Below are positions 1-11,512 of a DNA stretch of 64,000 nucleotides, in pieces (position 1 is the first letter of the stretch; every line of letters starts with the position of its first letter). Below the pieces are notes generated by a model. The model was not told where the DNA came from and made no database searches. It saw nothing but the letters and a program-made list of their open reading frames with translations. The stretch covers positions 6,853,623-6,917,622 of the forward strand of contig CM055094.1 in the NCBI GenBank assembly GCA_029204225.1, in the 5' to 3' direction. The translations under genes were made by a program, and so were the position numbers. Source of the stretch: Diphasiastrum complanatum (lineage: Eukaryota; Streptophyta; Lycopodiopsida; Lycopodiales; Lycopodiaceae).

Positions 1-653
1 GCATGATCAACCCAATTGACTGATTGGTGAGGAGTAAGCTGATGCCATAAATTGGGATAGATGATTGTCAACTCGTGCATCAAACAAGTATTGGAATTTG
101 TGAGAGATAGATGATAGTTGATGTTAGCTTGAAGCATGCAAAGACATAGAGGGGAGTTTATGTTAGATAGAAAAGCAAGCTAGCGTAAGTCATCACATAG
201 CATAGTAGCTGATAGAAGCGAAATGATTCATTAGAAGGGTTTCTTCTGCAATGAAGTAGCTTGGCCGTTGGAATGGAGCAAATTAGGCACCTCTACTCGA
301 TGAACGCTTTCATTCTTAGCATCTGAAAATCTGTTCTTGTCTGCTTGTTGCTACAAATCATTGATAGGAGCTCATCGGTTTAATGATAGCCACCACAATA
401 GCTAGCGTCTGCAGCTTGAACTGTAAAGGCATTTTTTGTAATGCATCAGTACTTACCTTGAACTAGCACCATCTTATGTACATGTACAATTTATAAAATC
501 TACATCCAAAATTCGGCCACCAAACATCAACGGTGCATGAGCAGTAGGGATCCGAGATTATGCCTTCGTAGATGCAGTAACAAGTCTTATAAACAACTCG
601 CATAACTACAAGGCATTCAAGAGATAGAGAGCAAGCAATTTTGCTATACCGAA
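1..653. other. 5' flank and leader of the BAT1-like gene
   Basis: No coding similarity or retroelement motif is recognisable here. The stretch should hold the promoter and 5' leader of the permease gene that begins at 654. Two TATAAA strings occur, at 492-497 and 588-593; either could serve as a TATA box, the first leaving a leader of about 130 bases and the second one of about 30. I see nothing else in it. Confidence 0.4.
492..497 (+). promoter_or_regulatory. candidate TATA box of the BAT1-like gene
   Basis: The string TATAAA lies 157 bases upstream of the start codon at 654 in AT-rich context. A second TATAAA at 588-593 competes. Only a mapped transcript start would decide between them. 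Confidence 0.25.
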
Positions 654-3600
654 ATGGGACTCCCAGCGAAAGGCCAACGGCCTCTAGAAAAGATGGTTGA
701 TAAAGCCCACTCCCTCAGCAAGAAAGATGAGGTAGTTGATTCAGCAGAGCTCCGTCTCAATGAGCTGGGCTATAAGCAGGAACTGCGGCGAGAAATGGTA
801 GTAACTACTTACTCCATATCTTATGTTGCTATGTCTTAGCTTTGAATTACCTTCAAGTTAGATCCAGATTGATAGCCAGTGTCGTAGTTGATGAGTCGCT
901 AATTTAAAAGGAAAAATTTAAGCATTATTATCATGTGCCTCTATTACAAAATCTATTGTAATGCATAGCACTGCATACCACAACTGCGGCTTTTAAACAT
1001 CATCAAAATTCTCGCTAGTTGTTGCAGGTTATCAGGATTGAAACTGTTCGTTATGAATAGGTCATGCCAAGAATTTCTGTTGTTGATGACTGACTCCTTT
1101 AGTGTAGTTCGCAGACACAAAATAGAAAGTAGGATGATTACTGATTTGCAGATACAGGAGAAGGCAACCTTGTAGAGCTATACTAAGAACTTTCAATATT
1201 CCCTCTACCGTAAAATTTTATAACTCTCTCTCAATTGTGCTATAATATTGGATGAGTGGTTACGCATTAATAAGGCATCCACTATTGTACCGACGATTTC
1301 GTTGCAACAAATGCCATTCAGAAACCATGGTAAGTGAAATGTGCATAATCTTGCTTGCTTTGTGCAACCAAAGATCTATCATCTTGGTATGGCTCCACGC
1401 AGGCCCAGTAAAGGTCTCCATTGTTAGAGTGGATAATACCCACTGCAGTCATCAGCATGGACAAACTCAGGAGATTGACTTAGTATAACATGAGCATAGC
1501 TGGCTATACAAGGCTACCTATCCTGTTTACGTTTAATATTTGCTTTCTCAAAGAAAAACACCTCTTGAAAATTGGAGCACACTATTTCTACTAAGGTCTG
1601 ATATTAGCAATTTCATATGGTCTAATGTGTATAGCGGAATCTTTTTCTGGGTACACTAAAACTTCATCATGATAGGCATTGATTTTTAGGAAGAGTAAAG
1701 GATAGCAACTCAGTGACCAATCGAAACATGTGTAAAGAACAAAGACCTTTATCGTTCTACCTCCTGAGGCAATTACACCGATGATGCATTTCAGAGCTAG
1801 AAATTCAAACTCCAAGTCCAAAAGTCATGACAGTGATGATTTTTGGGAGAAGTGCTTCATGAGAAAGAGAAAATATATCAGTTTTTACAGAAGGATTTAT
1901 AGTGAGTTACACATTTAGTTGTCAGCTTTTTCGTTTCTGTAGTAATTATCGTGAATTTTTTGTTGGCTTAGTTGTAAACAATTTCTTTGTGTAATCTGTT
2001 TTCTGTCATGTGCTTGGTTTATTGCAGACTCTTTTCAAGACATTAGCAATCTCTTTCTCAACAATGACACTCTTCACAGGAATCACACCTCTCTATGGTT
2101 CCAGTCTTGCCTATGCCGGACCTGCAGGCCTTGTTTGGGGATGGATTATCGTTTCCTTTTTCACTTTTTTTGTTGGCATTGCAATGTCAGAAATATGCTC
2201 TTCTTTCCCTGTAAGTGAAAATATTTGCTAGACCAATTGATACCATCTCTGAAAGCTACCATCAATGTTGTAGAAAGTTTCCTCATTCAGTAGTTTTGGT
2301 GAATTCTTGGGTTTTCCAATTATGAGATGCAAAAAGGGTAAATCTTCATAATTGCTTTCGCTTATTACTCAATTATTCTACCAAATGTGAGCAATTCAGA
2401 AAGTCGAATCACTGTGTGTATTCTTGGAATTTTTTTTCACTATGGCAAATTAGCTGAACTAGCTCGGTTTATGGTATATGCTAATTTTTCAGGACGTTGC
2501 CTCTGTTTAAGGTTTGTACAAATTCAGTATGTAAATCGTGAGACATCAAAGTCTTATCTTTTTTCATAAAATATCTTCCAATCAGTTTCCTTATGCTAGT
2601 AACACCGGTACAATTATTGGAGATACTTGTTTCTTTTGCTGCATAGTGAGCTTCCAATCATGCCTTACGCAGATTTTAAGCTTTTGGACCAAGTGGCAGA
2701 TTGAGTTCTATAAGGCTAACTTTAGGCTCTGATTAGTGATTGATTTGAGATGGTCCCAATGCAATTCTAGAGCATAATACTATACCTGCGCCTGCCTTCT
2801 GACGTGTCTCGTTTTCTGGTGTCTACAGACTACTGGATCACTTTACTTCTGGGCTGCACACTTGGCTGGTCCTAAATGGGGACCATTTTCGTCTTGGTGT
2901 TGTGCTTGGCTTGAAGCAATCGGTTTGATAGCTGGCATTGGCACTCAGGTAAATTAAGAAGAATGGCAATTTTAACCTGAGAAGTTGTTAAACTGAGGCA
3001 CAACTTAGGTCCCTTGGGCATAGAAAAACACGTTTGCTCTTCTTGAATCAGTGTCACGCCAATCTAGCTCTCATAGCTTTCAAAAGCTTCTACTTCCTTG
3101 CAAGCTTCACATTTTCGTATTCTTCTATTCATCAACCAACATTGTTTTAGCTTTTTTGTCAAATTACCTAAATGCACCAAAATATAGTATCAAGTGGAAT
3201 TGTATATCTCAATATTTTAACTGTTCATTTACATATATCATGATATCTGATAAAAATTCCTTTTATGTTTCTCACACTGTTCTGGCTTAAATCGTGCTTT
3301 TTCCCAAAGCCTTGTAGGAGGCATTTAGCTTTATTGCATATGGAGATGATGCCACCATGTGAAGGTTTTTTTTTTGTATTAGATGCTTTATAGTCTAAAT
3401 TCAAATCACATGCCTATTTCAGTTGCTCAACTTCAGTTAAGGATTGTCTATGGTGTTTTAGGCTCTTACCTCCACCAGTGATAATGCTCGGAATTTTTAG
3501 GCTTATGCTGGAGCACAGACACTACAGAACATCATCTTGCTGAGCACTGGCACAGCAAAAGATGGCCGAGGATATTTTGCACCACGTGAAGTCTTTTTAT

Positions 3601-6600
3601 GCATGTATATTGCCCTCACTTTGATATGGGCTATCCTGAACACATTCGCTTTGAACGTTATTGCCGTCATAGATATCATTTCCATCTGGTGGCAGGTAAT
3701 AATTCTGATCCCCTTCAAAGTTCCTGGCTAATTCTGAAGGGTATCTATGATTTTGCTCGCCTGAGTTTAGATAACTATATTTTTGCTCTGCAAGCTTGAT
3801 GCATATCGATTTGCGGAAATCCTTGTTCATGATTTCTGTTACTTTAAAGCGGACTATGATTGGCCTCCTAAGCACTTCAGTTCCATTCTTTTTTGAGGTT
3901 ATTTTACGCCTCAAACACCAGGGAAGAAGAAAGATGATTATAACATCTTCATTATGTTGTCCGTGGAGCTTAATATATCAATAATCAGGACCAATCTAAC
4001 CTCCAAAACTATGCCTAACATATGTCATATGAATTATGACTAGGACAGAGAATCTCTTAATGTCAAGACATCCACACTTCCAGATTGGCCTTTTCTACAA
4101 TCATGTTTGCTACAATGCACAAAACCCTAGCTAAACTATTTAGAGAGCTCTACTATGAAGTAACAGGGAGAAATATAACACGCGCTCTATTCTTTCATGG
4201 GAATGAAGTTTTATGCTTCTCATATTGAACTTCTCTCCAGAATATTTACTTCGTCCCTTTTCTGAGAAACTAGTTTATTCCTTTCCTTGGATTTTCGTCA
4301 CAGTGAAACTAGCCAAAAATTACTGTCGGCAAACGGAAATGCTGGTAAAAAAGTGATTAAGTATATTTCTTTCTATAGAAAGCTTCCTTGCCTTCACCTT
4401 AGTGGCATCCCAAAAATATTTTCCATGTTCATTTGTATCTTATCCTTGGATGCTAAAAAAATTATGACTTCGGAAGTAGTCAGAATATTGAATCATAATC
4501 TGAGAGGTGATAAGCATTCCAACTACAACCGCATCTACTTGTTAAAGCTTCTGCCTGGTTAGTACAAAGATGTTGCCATTAACCCAGCTTATATACTTGA
4601 CACACCAAGACTGCAGGATAGATTTTGATGAACAATTTGCAGAGTCATGATGCAAAATACCACATAATTTTCAATTAGGCTTTATGATCATTTGGCCCTC
4701 GTGCACCTTATCTTTCTACTTTGTCTTCAAATTGAGATAGAAGCATGCCTTTGCTGTTAGTTAGCAGCTCCTGTTCACCCATTTGTTGATGCAAGACCCA
4801 AACTCTCTAAACTCATGCATTTATATTAACATATTATGCATTTTGTAGGAGGAAAATTTTTCCTTCCCAGTGCTCAACAGAGTTACTAAAGAAGACACGC
4901 TTTTCCCTAAGAATAGTTTTCTGGGTCTTAGCCTCGATTGCTGACTGAACTAACAGGGTGCAGATTTGAAGGACCTCACTTGACAGGGGTCCAAGCATAC
5001 TGTAGTTGCTGTTCACCAGTATAGCACACCTCATGGAGGCTCTATAGCAGAAGCCATTCACAACTGAAAAAATGCCGTTTGAAAGACGTTGAAGCCTTAT
5101 CCTCATACACTGGTCAAGTCAAAATTCATACAGATACATTGAAGTCTTGCTACATAGAGCTTATGGTTTCTTCTTTAAATAGTTCACATTGTTTTAAGAT
5201 AATGAAGCGATCCTTACACTGGTTTAATGCTTGATCATACCTTATCCTTCAGACAACCTATAGGCCAATGGATGTAGCAAATAACACATTTCTTTCTTTT
5301 TTCACCTTTGTGAACAGGTTATTGGAGGTGCAATCATAGTCATTGTTCTTCCATGGGTTGCACCAACAACTCAATCAGCATCTTATGTCTTTTGGCACTT
5401 CGAGACATCACCTAGTATCACAGGAATCCACAGCGTAGTTTACTGTTTTGTTTTGTCTTTATTGGTGAGTCAATTCTCTCTCTTTGGATATGATGCTGCT
5501 GCACATCTGACTGAGGAGACAAAAGGCGCAGAGAAGAATGGACCCATCGCAATTTTATCAAGTATAGCCTTGATTTCTTTGATTGGCTGGGCTTACATAC
5601 TTGCCCTTACGTTCAGCATTCAGGTAGGAATTCTATTCTCTTGGCAATTAATTTTTGCAGCATTTTATATCGGAACCAACATATACAAAGACTGTTTTCC
5701 TGGAGAGTTTGCAAAGTAAGGCACGTAATAAAGATTGTACAACTTACATTTAGCTTGAAACCCTTTGCACATAACTACACAAAGGACAATTTCAGTTGAC
5801 TGATGCAAACACCTTATCATTCTGATTTGAGGTGTCTATGCATTTAATTTGAATTACTTATGGAGTTTTCTCGAGTTTCCAGCTACTCTTCTTAAATAGC
5901 AATAGGCGTATCAATGAGCATATTCGAATCATGATCCTCTGTCAAGGCAGTGAATCAAGGCAGTGAAGGTTGCTTTGGTATTTGAAATGGAACTTCTTGG
6001 GCCTGTTTGTATTGTAAATAACTATTTGCTCATGGGTGATCTGGCTGCAATTTAGTATTCAGTGTGCTTTTCAGGTGGGAGTTCATGAAGCATTACTGTT
6101 TAAGTCCAGCCACTAAAAAAAAGCATGTGACTTTGTGATAGGATCCAAAATACCTGTTCGACGTGGGAAATGAGACAGCAGGAAGTTTTGTTCCAGCACA
6201 AATTCTGTATGATGCATTTCATGGGCGCTACCACAGTAGTGCAGGTGCCATTGTGTTTCTGTTTATCATTTGGGGCTCATTCTTTTTCGGAGGCCTATCT
6301 ATCACCACCAGTGCCGCACGCGTTGTGAGTAGTTTTCAAGATTCAGAAAATTATGAGGGCCAAAGTTTGATCCATCATATTGTTCATGCATTTGAATTTT
6401 GGCATTCCCCAAAACCTTGAATTTTGATTCAAAGTTCAGTAGTTTTCCAGAGTCGCAGCTTAGAAGCATTTCAGAACCAGCTGAAACCCTAACATGAACC
6501 ACAACTTGTTCAGAATCATTTCAATAATTAGCAGAAACCCTACTGGGAAGCTTTTTGTGACAACCCAATTTCCATTGAAAGATTACTAAGGTTTTACCTC

Positions 6601-7089
6601 TCACAGGTATATGCTCTCTCACGTGATGGAGGATTTCCCTTCTCGAGAATCTGGCGTGTTGTTCATCCTCGCTATAAAGTGCCTGCAAATGCAGTCTGGA
6701 TTTGCTCGTTCTTCTGCATTCTCATTGGACTTCCTATACTAAAACTGAATGTGGTGTTTACTGCAATTACATCAGTATGCACAATCGGCTGGGTGGGAGG
6801 CTATGCGGTACCGATCTTTGCACGAATGATTATGCCACCAGAAAATTTCAAACCAGGACCTTTTTATCTTGGCAAAGCAAGCCCATACATTTGCTTGGTT
6901 GCCTTTCTGTGGATTTGTTACACATGCTCAGTATTTCTTCTTCCAACACAGTATCCCCTCCAGTGGGGTACTTTCAACTATGCACCCGTAGCTTTAGGAT
7001 TTGTATTGACAGCAATAATGTTGTGGTGGTTTCTTGATGCACGAAAATGGTTCAAAGGTCCAGTTAGAAATGTCGACAATGAAGTGTAA
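654..7089 (+). CDS. BAT1: BAT1-like amino acid permease (APC superfamily), 7 exons
   Basis: Complete 537-residue transporter of the plant BAT1/GABA-permease family, which moves amino acids across membranes (bidirectional transport was shown for the Arabidopsis protein, which was also reported as a mitochondrial GABA permease). Exons: 654-797, 2028-2210, 2829-2948, 3501-3695, 5318-5623, 6142-6324, 6607-7089; every junction is GT-AG and every exon is a multiple of three. The start is the first Met before the hydrophilic N-tail ending LGYKQELRREM. Family blocks are collinear: FTGITPLYG near residues 64-71, WAAHLAGPKWGPF near 116-128, GYDAAAHLTEETKGA at 271-285, NETAGSFVPAQ near 326-336, TIGWVGGYAVPIFARM in exon 7, and the C-terminal DARKWFKGPVRN. 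About 12 hydrophobic segments fit the APC fold. No frameshift or stop interrupts it, so I read it as functional. Introns are 1230, 618, 552, 1622, 518 and 282 bp and show no transposon coding sequence. Substrate and membrane are inferred from the family. Confidence 0.95.
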
Positions 7090-7478
7090 TGTACAGCTTA
7101 TACATAATCCAGGGAATAAGCTGTCAGTTCTGCTGCAGCTGTGCAGAGTTCTATGTGACAATGAGATATCCAAAGGGCTGGATCATCTAATACCCATTTT
7201 TGTATTCCATGGTTTTTATAGTATTCTTTTCAAAGCAAACCACTATGCCATAGCCAATGTGGACACCACTCCAATTTGATTGAAATGTTGTTATATCTTG
7301 CACTCTATCTTTCCAAAGAAAAATGTCAGCTTACAGTAGCATGATTTCCATAAAAAGTCTATCTGACTGCTCCAAGGTTGTGTCATGTAGCACAGGAAAG
7401 AAATCAAGTCCCTTGAACGGCTCTATTCCAATGTCTCCTTTATTCAGATCCAAGTTGTTACAAATCTGTGCATTCTAC
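7090..7478. other. 3' flank of the BAT1-like gene
   Basis: This non-coding stretch directly follows the permease stop codon and presumably holds its 3' UTR and polyadenylation region. I find no clear AATAAA signal and no repeat. It ends where the first copia-derived unit begins. Confidence 0.4.
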
Positions 7479-8646
7479 TGGCGTCGGGGACAATGCTGGT
7501 GCCAGTGGTGCCGTAAGTAAAGCTTATAAAGGTAGCTTTCCAACAAGAATCTAGAAACCACGAATCATCTGAATTCGCATTTTTGTCTTTGACCATAAAA
7601 GCGTCGTCGTCCATTTTGACTTCTGGGGATGCTGTAACTATATTTGCTTGTTGATCATGTTGCTTGGCTGCATTCTTTGCTTTGAGAATTTGACAATCCT
7701 GGATCTCATGGTTATTGCGCTTGCAATACCTACAAAACATCTTCTTCTTCGACGAATGTGGATTCGATGATTGTTCTTGACTTTGAGTCTATTTCTGATT
7801 AGATGCAGACTGCTTGGAGCTTTTCTACTTCTGTCATTTCGAGCCCTTGTTGACATATAGAGCATGAGATGAAGAGATAGACGAAGTGTCTTGACTTCTT
7901 CAATTATCTTCTTGTAGCAACATAGTGATAACTTTGGTAAGAGTTAGATCTGAGTGTGTCGTGATGATCATTACCCAGTTCTCATACGTAGAGGGCAGGT
8001 TTGAAAGCAATGTCATAATTATGTCTTGATCGTCTATGACTGATTTGACAGCAGCCATCTGTTGCAAGAGATTCTGAAACTGGTTAATATGATTCTGAAG
8101 AGAATCATTGTTCGACATCTTGAGTGTGAAGAATTTCCTTCGAAGATGTAATTTGGTAGTTATGTCTCTCGCATCATATAGTGAGCTCAGGATGTCCCAA
8201 ACTTCTTTTGAAGTTTTGGCTTCAGCTACATAGCCAATTCGAGTATCTGATATATTGAGGATAACGCGTGAAAGCTTTACCATCCTTCGATTTCCATTTT
8301 GAGTTTTATGTGTCGTCTTCAGACTTTACTTTGATACCTGTAACAACATCCCACAACTCGTTGGCGATTAGCAAGGTCTTCATCTTAAATTTTCATAAAT
8401 GATAATTGGATTCATTCAGCTTGCCTGCGATAAGACTGGTTTTATTTTGAGAATCCATCTAGAACTTTAGTCTGATGATGTTAAGAGAGATACCGTGTTG
8501 TGCTACAATTGGAAATCAATTCTCTAATACCGAAACAAATTGATTCGAACTGAAGAATAATTTGATATCGCGAAAGATATCAAGTATAAGAGCTTGCGCT
8601 CTAATATAATAGTATTAGGCCTTGAAGAATCAACGTTCCAATACCA
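7479..8646 (-). mobile_element. Ty1/copia gag fragment, D-family copy 1, with chimeric tail
   Basis: Read on the minus strand, this holds the primer-binding region (8635-8646, altered), a gag start at 8458 resembling MDSQNKTSLIA, a UBN2-type gag domain at 8283-7900 (IGYVAEAKTSKEVWDILSSL, LHLRRKFFTLKM) and a CCHC knuckle near 7740-7690 (CRYCKRNNHEIQDC). The reading reaches the protease entry DDSWFLDS at about 7541 and then breaks: the expected GATQHM is replaced by an unrelated tail of about 62 bp (7479-7540). Stops separate the blocks, so this is a dead fragment. The same tail occurs in copy 2 near 11513. Its LTR lies immediately to the right. Confidence 0.8.
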
Positions 8647-9494
8647 TGTTGGAAAGAGGTGTGAAAGGATAGATCGAATAGCATCAAGTAAAAAAAATTT
8701 GAACGACAAGAATTTAAACTTATTGTGCACAACGAATAAACTATTTTTCTCTTTCTCTATGCATGACTATGTTTATCAATTTCAAACAAAACAATAGTGA
8801 TAGAAATCACGTTCGATCTTATAGTAACCAACTTTGAAATCATGGATATTAAGTGATTACGTAGTCAAACATTGAGGCATTGAATTATCAGACAAATAAT
8901 AAGAGATTATCAGTAACAAAGACATTACAAAGAAGCATTCATACTGACATGATATTGAACGCAATAAAGGATAGATTGATTTAGTGAAAGAAATAAATCA
9001 GAATGGAAATGAGCACAAAGTAATTGCGGATCAAAGCCACGTGCTCTGAGCTATCTCCAAGTAACTATAACTTTGTCTTAATTAAGCACTTCCGATAATA
9101 AGCAGTGCGCAATAGCAAACTCTAAATCAACTCTAAAGAACTGAGCTAGAATGCTCAAGTGTGTTCAAGGTCCCCTATTTATACTAAGAAAAATGCGGCA
9201 ACGTCCAATAGTAGGACAACTAATTAGGTCACAATCCTAATGGACGGTGAGCTGGCATCCATCTGGTTGAATCTTCCTGAAAATTTACTTGCTAAATGGT
9301 TAGGGCAAGTCTGTAGCTTCAATTCAAGTGGAACGTTAACTGTCAATCAACTGACATGGTCGAAGTCTCCGAAGTGGCTGAGGTCTTCGAAGTCGTTGAA
9401 GTTACCAAAGTGGCTGAAGTCACCGAAGTTCCTGAAGTCTTTGAAGTTTGTCGATGATGTCAATAAATGTCAGAGCCACCTATGAGCCCCAACA
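8647..9494 (-). repeat. LTR of D-family copia (copy 1), about 848 bp
   Basis: The segment runs from TGTTGG to CCAACA, the inverted ends expected of an LTR, and lies directly beside the primer-binding site of the gag fragment to its left (minus orientation). It is closely similar along its length to 12684-13544. Near its right end (9362-9451) is a block of ten 9-bp units of the form GAAGTNNNN. Being single, it could be a surviving 5' LTR of a broken element. Confidence 0.75.
9362..9451. repeat. 9-bp tandem repeat, ten GAAGTNNNN units, inside an LTR
   Basis: Counting in steps of nine from 9362, each unit begins GAAGT or a one-base variant (GAGGT, AAAGT), and the last four bases vary. The block keeps strict 9-bp spacing to 9451. 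The homologous LTR at 13400-13507 has twelve such units, so the array length differs by two units between copies. Confidence 0.85.
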
Positions 9495-9539
9495 TTTTTT
9501 TAAGTGGTGGGACTCACTTGTTTATTATTGTGTAAGAAA

Positions 9540-10425
9540 TACCCACAACACAGACTCAAAGTCAATTACAATAATCAGATCCACAATCAAAGAAGAAGAT
9601 GTTTTGCAGGTATTGCAAGCGTAATAACCATGAGATCAAGGATTGCTGAATTCTCCAAGCGAAGAATGCAGCCAAGCAACCTAATCAACAAGCAAACACA
9701 GTTTCATCATCTCCCCAGGTCAAAGTGGACGAAGGCGCATTCATGGTCAAAGATCAAAGCATATTTTTGGATGATTCATGGTTTCTAGATTCTGGAGCAA
9801 CTCAACACATGACCAATCAACGTGAGATCTTCAACTCCTACACGCCTTATAGCACGAAAAAATTTGTTCATCTTGGTGACAATAGTACTCACACTATTGA
9901 AGGTGAAGGTACTATAAGATTGCGGTTCCAGCATGATCGATTCAAATTACTATCAAAGGTCTTATATGTTCTTAAACTCTCTACAAATCTGTTATCAATA
10001 AGTAGAATTATAGATTTAGGTCATAAGGTAGAATTCGAATCTAATCAATGCAAAATTATTAATAGGAGTAATAAGATCCTTGCACTTGGCAAGAGGCAGG
10101 GTTACTTATACATATTGGCACATTGTTATTCTGAGTCTAGTCAGGCCTTGAAAACCTCTGTTCTAGTCAATAAAGCATTACTATGGCATCATCGCTTAGG
10201 ACACTTGAATTATGCATCTGTTTTGAACATGTCCAGACAATCCATGGTTCTTGATCTTGACTATCCTTCTGGTAAGGTCGATCTCCCTGTCTGTCATAGC
10301 TGCATCCTTGGAAAGCAGACTAGGATTCCTTTTAGATCAAACCATAGGCATGCAGCAAAAGATCTGTTAGATGTTGTTCATACAGATATATGTGGACCTA
10401 TGCAAACTCCTTCATTGTGTGGACG
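9540..10425 (+). mobile_element. Ty1/copia protease and pre-integrase fragment (D family)
   Basis: Plus-strand continuation type of the same family, placed head-to-head with the LTR on its left. It starts inside the gag knuckle (near 9600), reads through the retropepsin motif DSGATQHM (about 9790-9813), the pre-integrase block LLWHHRLGHLNYA with the partner cysteines of CHSCILGK, and the integrase entry HTDICGPMQTPS near 10380. From 9725 the frame is open, so the protease and pre-integrase remain readable. Homology stops at about 10425, where an unrelated segment begins. The remaining integrase, RT and RNase H are absent. Confidence 0.85.
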
Positions 10426-11512
10426 CACCCGTGCTTACACTGTGGGTAGCACCTTGCACAATAGTTGTCCTGATGAATCCCAAGCAATGGCCATCCATGT
10501 GAGATCTGCATAGCTGACTAGCCAGTCGGCTCTATACCACATGTAGCGCAGGCATCCCAAAGGGAGTCGGAAATCACGACTTAGCTTCATGGCTTTCAAC
10601 TCTTGCCGTCCAAACCCACTTAACATATAAGCAGCCAACTCGCCAACAATGATCAAACTTAACCAACTTGAAGTTCAGAAACCAACATTGGGATCCAACT
10701 AGGTGCCATGCCAGATCAGGGGTCCCGATGTGGGTAAGTTCCCTCCAAGCAAGCCACCCGACATACATCAAACTTAACTAACTCGAAGCTTCGTTACAAA
10801 TGAGTAACACCCATTTCAAGAGCTAAACCCATTCACATTCATGCAAGCAACACTCAGAACCACAAGCCGTGACAAATATGAAGACAACTAGTTCCTAGAC
10901 CGAATGATCTTGACAACATACCGCTGGCGTCCCGGACCGAATTGCCCTGATGGCATACTGCTGGCACCTAGGATACGACCCTCGGATAAGTGCCAAATCA
11001 AAAAGTTTGAAGCGGCCTTACAACTGGCGCTTTTACCGAACACTGAAACCCATAAGGTAATCAGAGTCAGTTTGAGAAAAATCCCACTTTATTAATAAAT
11101 TTGAGAAGGTTACATTTCAAGTGTGTGACTGATTCAAGTCTCCGGGGCACTGGCATGCCAAGGCGGGTGCCAGGACAACATTCCAACAAGAGAGGCTGAG
11201 ACTTGGTTGGAGCTCGTCCTGAGTCGCAACCCACATTCCCCTATAGTTTTGGTGGGATTCGCCACCTCCCCTCATACCAAGTGCTTTGTCCAAGATGGTA
11301 AAGCACGTTTTCTCTCTCTAGTCTAGAAAGTTCTCTCTCTAGAAGTTATTGATCTCCAAGCTTCCTTTAATCATGCCTAGATTGTGTGAGGTGATTGCAC
11401 ATCGATCCGAGCTCTCTGGCCTTCACTAGAACCGATCAAAGTTTTTCATCCATAGAAACTTGGCGCTGACTAGATTCTGGTCACAATGGCGCAAGGAGCA
11501 GCAATGGCGCTG
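10426..11512. other. unassigned repeat-like segment between copia pieces
   Basis: No protein motif is recognisable on either strand. The segment is somewhat richer in G+C than the copia DNA around it. Near 11459 there is TTGGCGCTGACTAG, which resembles the TGGCGC-type primer-binding sites of some gypsy elements and may mark the end of an LTR, but no matching second LTR is visible. I treat it as probable non-coding retroelement DNA of unknown type. Confidence 0.35.

Noticed and set aside
1252-1488. 78-codon open frame upstream of permease exon 2
   Set aside because: It lies wholly inside intron 1 of the BAT1-like gene, has no family motif, and the flanking splice sites are convincing.
3597-3914. 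105-codon minus-strand open frame
   Set aside because: It is antisense to permease exon 4 and runs into the intron; it is a shadow of the real exon.
10435-10771. Minus-strand open frames rich in Trp
   Set aside because: No similarity to any family I know and no surrounding gene structure; treated as chance in unassigned repeat DNA.
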